64,000 nucleotides of DNA, taken from Flavobacterium sp. GT3R68. Its GTDB lineage: Bacteria > Bacteroidota > Bacteroidia > Flavobacteriales > Flavobacteriaceae. Under the pieces are notes generated by a model, which ran no database searches, was not told the origin of the DNA, and worked only from the letters and a program-made list of their open reading frames with translations. The position numbers and the translations under genes were made by a program. The stretch spans positions 62,001 through 126,000 of the forward strand of contig NZ_VJZK01000003.1 in the NCBI RefSeq assembly GCF_007109225.1, read 5' to 3'. Shown here one piece after another: positions 17,721 to 25,707 of the stretch (the first letter of the stretch is position 1; every line of letters starts with the position of its first letter).

Positions 17721-18839
17721 ATGGATATCGGGAAAATGAAGAGTCAGATACAGGTAGAAGTGGATACTGCATTTTTGTATGCAAGTATCGCGGCGATTCA
17801 GGAAGATTCAAGTATGCGTCAAATACTTCAGGCAATGGCTGAAATTGAAAAAGGCCATGCGAGCAGATTCCTTATCATGATTCGGGTAAAGGATCCGGAT
17901 TTCCAACTTCCGGGTGTATCTCAAAGAGCCAAATTACAATTTTATCTTGGAAAATTTTTCGGCTATTCGGCTATCATTTCCGGATTGGCCGATATTGAAA
18001 AACAGATGGCTAAAGTAGCAGTACAAAATAAATTAAAAACAGGGGAGAAAGTTTCAGGTTTTGAACACAATCACCTGAAGATAATTGAATCACTCAATTA
18101 TAATAAGGCATTCAATGTTTCTGGAGGCATATTCTCCAAATTAGAAAGCCGTCACAAAACAGTAGGAGGGAACGCCCTTCGCGCAGCCGTTTTGGGAGCT
18201 AATGACGGTCTTGTATCGAATATGAGTCTGGTAATGGGAGTGGCGGGTGCCTCTTTGGCAAATAATACAATTTTACTGACCGGAATTGCCGGACTATTGG
18301 CAGGTGCCATTTCGATGTCGTTGGGTGAATGGCTTTCGGTTCAGAGTTCCAGGGAACTGCATTTGAGGCAAATCGAATTGGAACTGGAAGAATTGGAATC
18401 TTCGCCGGAAGAAGAAAAGCAAGAACTGACCTTGTTGTATCAGGCCAAGGGGATGGATTATGAAGCGGCGGTCCAGTTGGCCGAGAAAGCATTTGAAAAT
18501 CCAGAAACGGCCATTGAAGCACTTATTAGTGAAGAACTTGGAATCAATAAAGACGAATTGGGTGGCTCTGCATGGGAAGCAGCACTGACCTCATTTTTTC
18601 TGTTTGCATTCGGAGCAATTATTCCGGTATATCCGTATATGTTTTTAAAAGGGATGAATGCCGTTTATTTGAGTTTGGGAAGCAGTGTTGTCGGGCTTTT
18701 TTGTATTGGGGCGGCAATCACTTTATTTACAGGAAAGAGTATCTGGTTTTCAGGAATCCGCCAGGTTTTTTTCGGTTTGACAGCAGCTGCCGTAACATAT
18801 GGGATTGGCTCGTTAATTGGGGTTTCACTAATGAGATAA
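17721..18839 (+). CDS. Ferritin-like/VIT1 fusion, probable iron/manganese exporter (MbfA type)
   Basis: A 372-aa fusion. Residues 1-120 form a ferritin/rubrerythrin-like four-helix domain (EVDTAFLYASIAA, AEIEKGHASRF with an ExxH, and later GFEHNHLKIIESL). The rest is a VIT1/CCC1-type transporter with about five TM helices (ANDGLVSNMSLVMGVAGAS, AGAISMSLGEWLSVQSSRE) and the acidic metal-binding helix bundle (ELEELESSPEEEKQEL). In rhizobia the same architecture (MbfA) exports iron. I use ATG 17721; the frame upstream opens with TTG only. It begins 57 bp after the histidine kinase gene. Confidence 0.88.
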   Translation: MDIGKMKSQIQVEVDTAFLYASIAAIQEDSSMRQILQAMAEIEKGHASRFLIMIRVKDPDFQLPGVSQRAKLQFYLGKFFGYSAIISGLADIEKQMAKVAVQNKLKTGEKVSGFEHNHLKIIESLNYNKAFNVSGGIFSKLESRHKTVGGNALRAAVLGANDGLVSNMSLVMGVAGASLANNTILLTGIAGLLAGAISMSLGEWLSVQSSRELHLRQIELELEELESSPEEEKQELTLLYQAKGMDYEAAVQLAEKAFENPETAIEALISEELGINKDELGGSAWEAALTSFFLFAFGAIIPVYPYMFLKGMNAVYLSLGSSVVGLFCIGAAITLFTGKSIWFSGIRQVFFGLTAAAVTYGIGSLIGVSLMR

Positions 18840-18855
18840 TTTCCAACGAAAAAAT

Positions 18856-18892
18856 AAAAAATCTGCTGAACATTTGATTCAGCAGATTTTTT
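18856..18892. terminator. Bidirectional terminator
   Basis: A perfect 15-bp stem (18856-18870 with 18878-18892) with a 7-nt loop lies between the convergent ferritin-VIT1 gene and the gene ending at 18911. Confidence 0.9.
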
Positions 18893-18910
18893 ATAGGTAT
18901 TCAATAATAC

Positions 18911-19312
18911 TTACAACTCCGTTATTTCCATGAGTTGCACTTGATTTTGTAATCTTTCAATCAGGAGATTCATCATTCTTTTGTTCAGATGCGAGGAGTT
19001 CTTAATGTATTCGCGAAATTCATCCACTGTAAAAAGTCCTATAATCATTCCTTTCAATGCATTTCGAAATTTAATGTCCCTGTGAATTGCATTTTCAATA
19101 AAATTCAATTTTTTCTCTGGAGAAAATAAATAAAATTCACTTTTGTATTTAGTGACATAATTTTGAAATGATTCAATAAACAAATCATTCTGCAATTTTA
19201 GAATTGGTCTCAAAGTTTTATTTTGAAACAATTCTTCAGATGAGGACTCACTGGATATTGCCCCAATAACTTCACCTCTGAATTCGCTGATAAAAGTGTC
19301 CCTTGTTTCCAT
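18911..19312 (-). CDS. Flavobacterial conserved protein of unknown function
   Basis: A 133-aa soluble, mostly helical protein. Homologues in flavobacteria are, as I recall, often labelled glyoxalase, but I see no repeated beta-alpha-beta-beta-beta glyoxalase fold or metal-ligand pattern. The conserved-looking core is TLRPILKLQNDLFIESF, SPEKKLNFIENAIHRDIKFRN and NKRMMNLLIERLQNQ. It is transcribed alone, between the ompA terminator and a bidirectional terminator. Confidence 0.65.
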   Translation of the reverse strand: METRDTFISEFRGEVIGAISSESSSEELFQNKTLRPILKLQNDLFIESFQNYVTKYKSEFYLFSPEKKLNFIENAIHRDIKFRNALKGMIIGLFTVDEFREYIKNSSHLNKRMMNLLIERLQNQVQLMEITEL

Positions 19313-19334
19313 TTTTTATTTAAAGCTACAAAAA

Positions 19335-19360
19335 AAACCGCTATATCTCTATAGCGGTTT
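19335..19360 (-). terminator. Terminator of the OmpA-like gene
   Basis: An 11-bp perfect stem (19335-19345 with 19350-19360) with a 4-nt loop is followed on the minus strand by a run of T. It lies 28 bp after the ompA-like stop. Confidence 0.88.
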
Positions 19361-19387
19361 AATAAGTTATGAGTAACTATTTGTTAA

Positions 19388-20674
19388 TTACTTTATTTTA
19401 AAAGTAACTCTTCTAACAATCTTACGTGCAAGTTTTGATTCTTTAGCAACTGAAGTATCTTCTCCATTACCAACGATATCCATTCTTGATGCATCTATAC
19501 CAGCAGCGATAAGAATGTTTTTAACGCTTTCTGCTCTTCTTGCAGATAATGCGTTGTTGTATTCTGTGCTTCCAATTTCATCAGCGAATCCAATTACGTC
19601 AGCTCGTGCAGCAGGGTTAGCTTTTAGGTATTTAACTAAGAAGTTAATACTTGAAACTGAATTTTCAGATGGAGTAGTAGAATTAGTATCGAAATAAATA
19701 TTAACGTATCCACCATCAATCAACTCTTTAAGAGCACCTTGGCTTGCATTTGCTGCAGTTGTTCCTTCACCGTATGTTTTAGTTAAGTAACTTTCCAATT
19801 CGTCCGGAACACCATTTTGGTTAGTGTCAATAGTTCTACCTTTAGCATCTACAGCAACACCTGCGATTGTATTTGGTTCTACATCTAAATGATCTACGAT
19901 ACCGTCTTTATCAGAATCATCCATCATCGTTTCCAATTCACCGATTCTATTTTCTAACTCAGCAAGTTTTTCTGTTGGTTTTTCTTCAACATACCAGTCA
20001 GCATGAGTTGTATTTTTTCCTAAGTAAATAGAAAGACCGATAGACGCATTAAATATCGTACCATCAAAACCTCTGTCTTCACCTAATGCCGCATTCTCTG
20101 CACCATCGAAAGTGTAAGATTGGCTAATGTTATTGACCATTGTGAAATCAGCATTGAAAGCGACTCTTTCGGATAATTTTATTTGACCGGTTAGACCTAC
20201 TAAAAAATTAGCCATATTATCATTTCCTTCAAAGGCATCATTTGTCATAAATGAATACCCAGGGCCAGCGTGAACCTGAAGATTCACACGTTTTGTCCAA
20301 TCCTCAAAATTGAATATTCTACCCAAGTTTGCTACACCTTGAATATTTGTACGGAAATATTGTCCGTCAAATTCCATGCTGCCATCTCCGGCGCTGAATT
20401 GATCATACCCAAAATCCAATTTCAAACCAAATTTGTTATTGAACATATAACGTGCACCTAAATCCGCATGAAATAAGTTTGTGTTATCTGAAAAGTGATC
20501 TGGTGTGAAAGGTTGTGTAGGTTTTGAAATACCGCCATTAATGTCTATAGACCATTGATTGTATCCTTTTCCTAAATTTTCATTCTTTACTTCAACATCT
20601 TTTGCAACATCTTGTGCAAATAATGTTGGCACAGAAAATACAGCTAATATGGCTGATAATACAATTTTTCTCAT
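19388..20674 (-). CDS. OmpA-family outer membrane protein with thrombospondin type 3 repeats
   Basis: A 428-aa protein: signal peptide (MRKIVLSAILAVFSVPTLFAQ), an eight-stranded-type beta-barrel (about 40-220), a short coiled segment (KLAELENRIGELETMMDD), calcium-binding type 3 repeats (DSDKDGIVDHLD, DTNQNGVPDELE) and a peptidoglycan-binding OmpA domain (INIYFDTN-like start, FADEIGSTEYNNALSARRAESV). Such proteins tie the outer membrane to the cell wall and are usually abundant. The start is set at the Met of the signal peptide; the frame extends nine codons upstream. It has a strong terminator. Confidence 0.93.
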   Translation of the reverse strand: MRKIVLSAILAVFSVPTLFAQDVAKDVEVKNENLGKGYNQWSIDINGGISKPTQPFTPDHFSDNTNLFHADLGARYMFNNKFGLKLDFGYDQFSAGDGSMEFDGQYFRTNIQGVANLGRIFNFEDWTKRVNLQVHAGPGYSFMTNDAFEGNDNMANFLVGLTGQIKLSERVAFNADFTMVNNISQSYTFDGAENAALGEDRGFDGTIFNASIGLSIYLGKNTTHADWYVEEKPTEKLAELENRIGELETMMDDSDKDGIVDHLDVEPNTIAGVAVDAKGRTIDTNQNGVPDELESYLTKTYGEGTTAANASQGALKELIDGGYVNIYFDTNSTTPSENSVSSINFLVKYLKANPAARADVIGFADEIGSTEYNNALSARRAESVKNILIAAGIDASRMDIVGNGEDTSVAKESKLARKIVRRVTFKIK

Positions 20675-20726
20675 AAATAAATTAAGTTTATAAATTTCCA
20701 TTGTAGGAAATATGTAAGTTTGATTA

Positions 20727-20734
20727 CAAAAGTA
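20727..20734 (-). promoter_or_regulatory. Candidate -7 box of the OmpA-like gene
   Basis: Minus-strand TACTTTTG, an exact TANNTTTG match, about 53 bp before the start at 20674. Confidence 0.5.
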
Positions 20735-20869
20735 ATATATTTCGGCAAAGTCTCGGTATCATAATTATATTCCTTAATTTTACTATGCTTAAAACGAGCT
20801 ATTGTCTATATATATTCTCTATATTAATTAAATTTTAACAGCGAATATACTAATAATAATTAATATAAA

Positions 20870-21289
20870 ATGAGAATTTCAAAAATATTTGTGACAGTTG
20901 ATGCGATTGTCTTAAAAATCACCGCAATTGGTTTTTTATTACTTTTAATTAAAAGGAAGAACGAACCGTTTAAAGATTTATGGGCATTACCCGGGGGGTT
21001 CCTAGATGAAAATGAAGATTTAGAAAAAGCGGCTATCAGGGAGCTAGAAGAAGAGACCCAAATTAAGGTGGAAGCATTAGAACAAATCGGTACTTTCGGA
21101 AAACCGTTTCGCGATCCACGAGGGCATACCATTTCTGTAGCTTATCTTGGTTTTGTTCCCGAAAACACGATCGCTGTTGCAGCTGATGACGCTAAAGAAG
21201 CAGAATGGTTTCCCATCAATCAATTGCCTGAATTGGCTTTTGATCATTCAGCAATTATACAAACAGCACTCAAAAAGCATGACTTATGA
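20870..21289 (+). CDS. Nudix hydrolase
   Basis: A 139-aa protein with a Nudix box starting at GFLDENEDLEKAAI and continuing REL, EE, ETQI. The catalytic REUxEE core is complete, but the usual glycine near the box end is replaced by Gln. Nudix enzymes cleave nucleoside diphosphates linked to another group; ADP-ribose pyrophosphatase-like activity is possible but not determined. The next gene, a thioesterase, starts inside its stop codon (ATGA overlap), so the two are coupled. Confidence 0.9.
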   Translation: MRISKIFVTVDAIVLKITAIGFLLLLIKRKNEPFKDLWALPGGFLDENEDLEKAAIRELEEETQIKVEALEQIGTFGKPFRDPRGHTISVAYLGFVPENTIAVAADDAKEAEWFPINQLPELAFDHSAIIQTALKKHDL

Positions 21290-21663
21290 GATTCCTCACC
21301 AGAAAATGGGTAAAACCAGAAGATTTGAATCCTAATGGAAGTTTATTTGGCGGTAAATTATTGGCGTGGATAGATGAAGAATTAGCCCTGTATTCCATCA
21401 TTCAATTGGAAAATTCCCGCATAGTGACCAAACACATGTCAGAGATTAATTTCAGGAGTTCTGTAAAACAAGGTGATATCGTGGAAATTGGAATCGATGT
21501 CGTTAAATTCGGAATGTCATCCCTGACCTTAAAGTGCGAGGCGCGGAATATCATTACCCGTGAAACAATCATTACCATTGACACCATTACGATGGTTAGT
21601 TTGGGTGAAGATGGCAAATCTAAAGCACATGGTAAAACACGTTTAGATCCTCGTACGGATTAA
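21286..21663 (+). CDS. Acyl-CoA thioesterase, hotdog fold
   Basis: A 125-aa hotdog protein of the YciA/BFIT-like acyl-CoA thioesterase type: PNGSLFGGKLLAWIDEELAL (with an active-site-type Asp), KHMSEINFRSSVKQGDIVEI and TMVSLGEDGKSKAHGK. It hydrolyses acyl-CoA to free acid and CoA. It overlaps the Nudix gene by four bases and ends five bases from the convergent mechanosensitive channel gene. Confidence 0.88.
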   Translation: MRFLTRKWVKPEDLNPNGSLFGGKLLAWIDEELALYSIIQLENSRIVTKHMSEINFRSSVKQGDIVEIGIDVVKFGMSSLTLKCEARNIITRETIITIDTITMVSLGEDGKSKAHGKTRLDPRTD

Positions 21664-21668
21664 AAAAG

Positions 21669-22934
21669 CTATTCCGTCTCCCATACTTTTTTACCTTCTG
21701 ATGGCAATTCGAAAATTTCGAGGTCAAAATAGATTATAGAGGCAAAAATATGATCGAAAATATCAGACATGATGTATTCGTAATTTTCAAAACGCTTATC
21801 ATTGGAAAAGGTATAAATTTCCAACGGAATTCCGTGAGCGGTAGGCTGAAGCTGGCGACAAAGTAAAATCATGTCCTTATTCAAACCCGGATAATTCTCC
21901 AGATATTGCGTAATGTATTTCCGGAATAATCCAAAATTAGTCAGATTCCTTCCGTTGATAGAAAGGGATTTATCGACCTTATTATTAATGTTGAAATTAT
22001 CAATTTCCCCTTGCCGCGCATCAATATAGCTGCTGATAAGCTGGATTTTCTTTAACTCCTGTAATTCTTCTTCGTTCAAAAAACGAATGCTTCCGGCTTT
22101 AATAAGTATATGACGCTTTATTCTTCTGCCATCAGAATCCAGCATGCCTCTCCAATTTCGAAAAGAATCCGAAATAAGGCTGTACGTTGGAATTGTAGTC
22201 GTAGTGTTGTCAAAATTACGGACCTTTACCGTAGCAAGATTAATTTCGATTACATCTCCATCGGCACCGTATTTATCAAACGTAATCCAGTCTCCAATCC
22301 GGACCATATCATTTAACGAAACCTGTACACTGGCGACAAATCCCAAAATAGTATCCCTAAAGATTAAGATGATTACTGCCGAAATGGCTCCTAAATAAGT
22401 TAGAAGTTCGGTATGGTTGACGTCAAATATTTTCGAAATAATCACAGCGACCCCAATTACCCACAAGATAATCATGATTACCTGAATATAACTGTCTATG
22501 GGTTTATCACTATAACGTGAAAATTGTTTCAAATAATCCCGCAACGAATTAAAAACGGTACGGACAATCCATAAAATTAATACAACAATATAGATGCCGA
22601 CGAGCTTTCCAAATTTAGATTCCCAATAAACATAATGGTTCAAAATGATGGGCACCGACTTATAGATGAACAGAAATGGAATTAAATGCGCAATGTATTT
22701 TGCAGTTTTATTGCTGACTAAAAAATCATCGAATTTGGTTTTGGTTTTCCTGGCAATAACAGTAATGCAACTTACCAGCAGAAATTTGAATACAATATAA
22801 ATGAAGTAAGCTAAAAAACAAAGTATAAAAATGTTGATCAGCAAACTAGAGTAGGAGGCAATTGTATCCTCAAATCCCCATTTTTTAAAAAGGGGATAGC
22901 ACCAGCCAAATATCTTTTCGACGATGTTATGCAT
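21669..22934 (-). CDS. MscS-family mechanosensitive ion channel (YbdG/MscM-like)
   Basis: A 421-aa membrane protein with about five N-terminal TM segments and the MscS pore and beta domain: LLTYLGAISAVIILIFRDTILGF, SVQVSLNDMVRIGDWI, YGADGDVIEINLATVKVRNF and TTTIPTYSLISDSFRNWRGM. The long N-terminal region and insert match the YbdG/MscM subgroup. These channels release solutes on osmotic downshift. Its start overlaps the end of the preceding small membrane protein gene by 8 bp. Confidence 0.9.
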   Translation of the reverse strand: MHNIVEKIFGWCYPLFKKWGFEDTIASYSSLLINIFILCFLAYFIYIVFKFLLVSCITVIARKTKTKFDDFLVSNKTAKYIAHLIPFLFIYKSVPIILNHYVYWESKFGKLVGIYIVVLILWIVRTVFNSLRDYLKQFSRYSDKPIDSYIQVIMIILWVIGVAVIISKIFDVNHTELLTYLGAISAVIILIFRDTILGFVASVQVSLNDMVRIGDWITFDKYGADGDVIEINLATVKVRNFDNTTTTIPTYSLISDSFRNWRGMLDSDGRRIKRHILIKAGSIRFLNEEELQELKKIQLISSYIDARQGEIDNFNINNKVDKSLSINGRNLTNFGLFRKYITQYLENYPGLNKDMILLCRQLQPTAHGIPLEIYTFSNDKRFENYEYIMSDIFDHIFASIIYFDLEIFELPSEGKKVWETE

Positions 22935-23205
22935 TCTTTAAATATTTCTTTTCAACATAAAAAGTTCCAAATGGAATGATGGAAGCCAAACAAACAATAC
23001 CTAGTTTTTTTGCACTCCAATTATCTTCAAATTTCAGCATTATAGCTAGGATGATATAACCGATAAAAAGCAATCCGTGGGACATTCCAATAGGGAAAAT
23101 AAATTCTGGATGTCCAAATAAACGTTTCATTGGCATTGCAAAAAAGAACAAAAGCAGAAGCGAAATCCCTTCCAAAAGAGCGATAATTTTAAATAATTTG
23201 GTCAT
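22927..23205 (-). CDS. DUF3817-family small membrane protein
   Basis: A 92-aa protein with three membrane segments (FKIIALLEGISLLLLFFFAMP, GMSHGLLFIGYIILAIMLKF, LGIVCLASIIPFGTFYVEKKYL). The pattern, including the glycine/histidine of GMSHGLLF and the terminal GTFYVEKKYL, is that of DUF3817, often found next to transporters. No function is known. It overlaps the MscS channel gene by 8 bp. Confidence 0.85.
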   Translation of the reverse strand: MTKLFKIIALLEGISLLLLFFFAMPMKRLFGHPEFIFPIGMSHGLLFIGYIILAIMLKFEDNWSAKKLGIVCLASIIPFGTFYVEKKYLKNA

Positions 23206-23310
23206 TCGGATATTATTTTAGAAATTGTAAGGGCAAAATTAAGTATTAAACTTGACTATTAAAGTATACAACTTGAAAGTAATTTTTTTTGAAGTTATAA
23301 TTTTATAAAA

Positions 23311-23826
23311 ATGAGCAAGCGTGATTTAAAAAAATACCTTCATCAACTCGACAAACAACAGCTCGAGGAACAAATTCTGGAATTGTATGAAAAATTTCCT
23401 CCAGTGAAAACCTACTATGATTTTGTCTTTAATCCAAAAGAAGACAAACTTGTTCAGGAAAGCAAATCCAAGATTTCCAATGAATATTTCCCGGTAAAAG
23501 GAAAGCGTCCGAAAGCCAGGCGTTCAGTTGCCCAGAAATACATCAAGCATTTTCTGACTCTGGGAGTAGATCCTTTTATCATTGCCGATGTGATGTTATA
23601 CAATATTGAAACAGCCCAAAAATTTGCTGCGAAAAAACTAGTGAAACATGACCTGTTTTATAAAAGTATGCTCAATTCTTTCGAGCAAGCCATAAGTTAC
23701 CTTATTGAGAATGGAATTTTGTATGAATTCAAGAACAGGGTAATGGCCATCAATGAGGAGGCAGCAGCTCAAAAATGGGTCACCAGATTTGAGTTTAATG
23801 CCGCCGTGGAACGATTCGATAACTGA
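23311..23826 (+). CDS. DUF6155-like protein
   Basis: A 171-aa soluble helical protein beginning MSKRDLKKYLHQLDKQQLEEQILELY (shown here in part) with a central basic segment (PVKGKRPKARRSVAQKYIKHF). It resembles the DUF6155 family, which has no known function. It is followed by its own 80-bp gap before the helicase promoter. Confidence 0.75.
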   Translation: MSKRDLKKYLHQLDKQQLEEQILELYEKFPPVKTYYDFVFNPKEDKLVQESKSKISNEYFPVKGKRPKARRSVAQKYIKHFLTLGVDPFIIADVMLYNIETAQKFAAKKLVKHDLFYKSMLNSFEQAISYLIENGILYEFKNRVMAINEEAAAQKWVTRFEFNAAVERFDN

Positions 23827-23854
23827 AATAATTTATCAATTTAAATTTTAATGG

Positions 23855-23885
23855 TTGGAATAACTCTTTTTTAAGCGTATTTTTG
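23855..23885 (+). promoter_or_regulatory. Promoter of the SF2 helicase gene
   Basis: TTG at 23855-23857, a 20-bp spacer, and TATTTTTG at 23878-23885 match the Bacteroidota -33/-7 consensus (TTG / TANNTTTG). Transcription should begin near 23892, so the in-frame TTG at 23883 cannot be the start and ATG 23907 is used. Confidence 0.7.
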
Positions 23886-23906
23886 CAAAAACCATTAAGA
23901 TTTACA

Positions 23907-25436
23907 ATGCCTCACAAAGATTCAGAACTGGAAATCGAAGATAAAAAGGAGCTGTACGGCTACCAACAAGGAGACATTGACGCTATTTTTGAACGTTTGG
24001 ACAATGCCCCTAAAAATCATCACTTATTGTACCAACTCCCTACTGGCGGCGGAAAGACAGTGATTTTCTCTGAAATTGTCCGACGTTATTTATCATCTCA
24101 TGATAAAAAAGTGGTGGTTCTAACGCATCGGATTGAACTTTGTAAGCAAACTTCAAAAATGCTGAAAGGCTTCGATGTAAAAAACAAAATCATCAACAGT
24201 AAAGTAAAGGAACTTCCGGATCAGAATGATTATTCGTGTTTTGTGGCGATGGTCGAAACGCTGAAGAACCGAATCAACGATGAAAAATTGCATTTGGATA
24301 ATGTCGGTCTTGTCATTATTGATGAGGCACATTACAATTCATTCCGAAAATTATTGAGTTCCTTTAAAAATGCATTTATTCTTGGAGTAACTGCCACGCC
24401 TTTGAGTTCAAACGTAAAACTCCCGATGAATGAGAATTACGACGAATTGATTGTAGGGGATACTATTAGTTCATTAATCGAAAAAGGATTTTTGGCGAAA
24501 GCTATTACCTATAGTTATGACGTTGGACTTACTTCATTGAAAGTGGGAATCAACGGAGATTATACAGTCAAATCTTCGGACGATCTGTATTCCAATATGG
24601 TTATGCAGGAAAAGCTGCTTCATGCCTACACTGAAAAATCGTTAGGCAAGAAGACATTAATATTCAACAACGGTATTAATACCTCTTTATACGTTTACGA
24701 AACTTTTCGAGAAGCCGGTTACGCCATTCGACACTTGGATAACACCAGCAGTCCCGAAGAACGTAAAGAAATTCTACATTGGTTTAAGAGAACTCCGGAT
24801 GCAATCCTGACTTCTGTAGGTATCTTAACCACTGGTTTTGATGAACCTACAGTGGAAACAATCATATTGAACCGGGCTACTAAATCATTGACGTTGTATT
24901 ACCAAATGATTGGGCGTGGATCGCGAAAATTACCTAATAAAGATACTTTTGCTGTTATAGATTTAGGAAATAATGCCGCGCGTTTTGGTTTGTGGAGTGC
25001 GCCTATCGATTGGCAGCATATATTTAAGTCCCCAGAATTCTACCTGGAAAACCTTCGTGATGATATTGAGATTGAAATGTATTTCAAATATCAGATGCCG
25101 CCGGAATTACGGGCCAAATTTAGTAAAACTACCGATGTGACTTTTGATATTGATCAGGAGCATAAGATAGTCATAGCGCAAAACCTGCGTTCTAAAATTG
25201 TTTTGGAAAAATCATTAGAACAGCATGCTACTATGTGCGTTATAAATACGGAGGAACTTTATGATGCCAAACTTCTGGCACGTGAACTCCATGATGATAT
25301 TGAGTGCCGAATGAAACGGTATGCAAGTTGTTTGAGTCATTGCAGTAAAAACTATCGGGAATGGCTAATCGAAGATTACAAGGTAAAACTGAATCTTTTG
25401 ATTGGTAAAAAGTTCCGAGAATCGCTTTACGACTAA
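23907..25436 (+). CDS. SF2 DEAD/DEAH-box helicase
   Basis: A 509-aa superfamily 2 helicase: motif I LPTGGGKT, motif II DEAH (IIDEAHYNSF), motif III GVTATPL, and C-terminal motifs including LTTGFDEP and the motif VI arginines QMIGRGSRK. The layout is like the helicase core of type I/III restriction subunits and RadD/YejH-type enzymes, but no restriction or methylase partner is near, so a repair or nucleic-acid remodelling role is more likely. The tail after about residue 390 is not recognised and contains several Cys/His. Confidence 0.85.
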   Translation: MPHKDSELEIEDKKELYGYQQGDIDAIFERLDNAPKNHHLLYQLPTGGGKTVIFSEIVRRYLSSHDKKVVVLTHRIELCKQTSKMLKGFDVKNKIINSKVKELPDQNDYSCFVAMVETLKNRINDEKLHLDNVGLVIIDEAHYNSFRKLLSSFKNAFILGVTATPLSSNVKLPMNENYDELIVGDTISSLIEKGFLAKAITYSYDVGLTSLKVGINGDYTVKSSDDLYSNMVMQEKLLHAYTEKSLGKKTLIFNNGINTSLYVYETFREAGYAIRHLDNTSSPEERKEILHWFKRTPDAILTSVGILTTGFDEPTVETIILNRATKSLTLYYQMIGRGSRKLPNKDTFAVIDLGNNAARFGLWSAPIDWQHIFKSPEFYLENLRDDIEIEMYFKYQMPPELRAKFSKTTDVTFDIDQEHKIVIAQNLRSKIVLEKSLEQHATMCVINTEELYDAKLLARELHDDIECRMKRYASCLSHCSKNYREWLIEDYKVKLNLLIGKKFRESLYD

Positions 25437-25559
25437 TTAAATTCCCCACAATCGACTATATATTTGAGTCTTTAAAGTACTTAATTTTTTCATTTTGAGT
25501 AGTTTATCGATTTTCTTCTACGTTCAACAGAACTTTTTTCTGATGCTGTTTTTTCCGTA

Positions 25560-25567
25560 TATATTTG
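25560..25567 (+). promoter_or_regulatory. Possible -7 box for the Pel-like operon
   Basis: TATATTTG matches TANNTTTG. A second identical box is at 25459-25466. Neither has a clear TTG -33 element. Either would give an untranslated leader of more than 130 nt before the first gene. The 271-bp gap 25437-25707 holds no ORF I can support. Confidence 0.35.
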
Positions 25568-25707
25568 TTAAATAAATCCTACTTTATGGTTAAGTTTTAC
25601 TGCCGTGGTCTTGTACGGTAATAAATTTAGCTCAAAATTTCGCACTTGCCCTAATTCCGCTCATCTGTGTTTCAATTACTTAATGTATACAATTTTATAT
25701 TTTTTAT

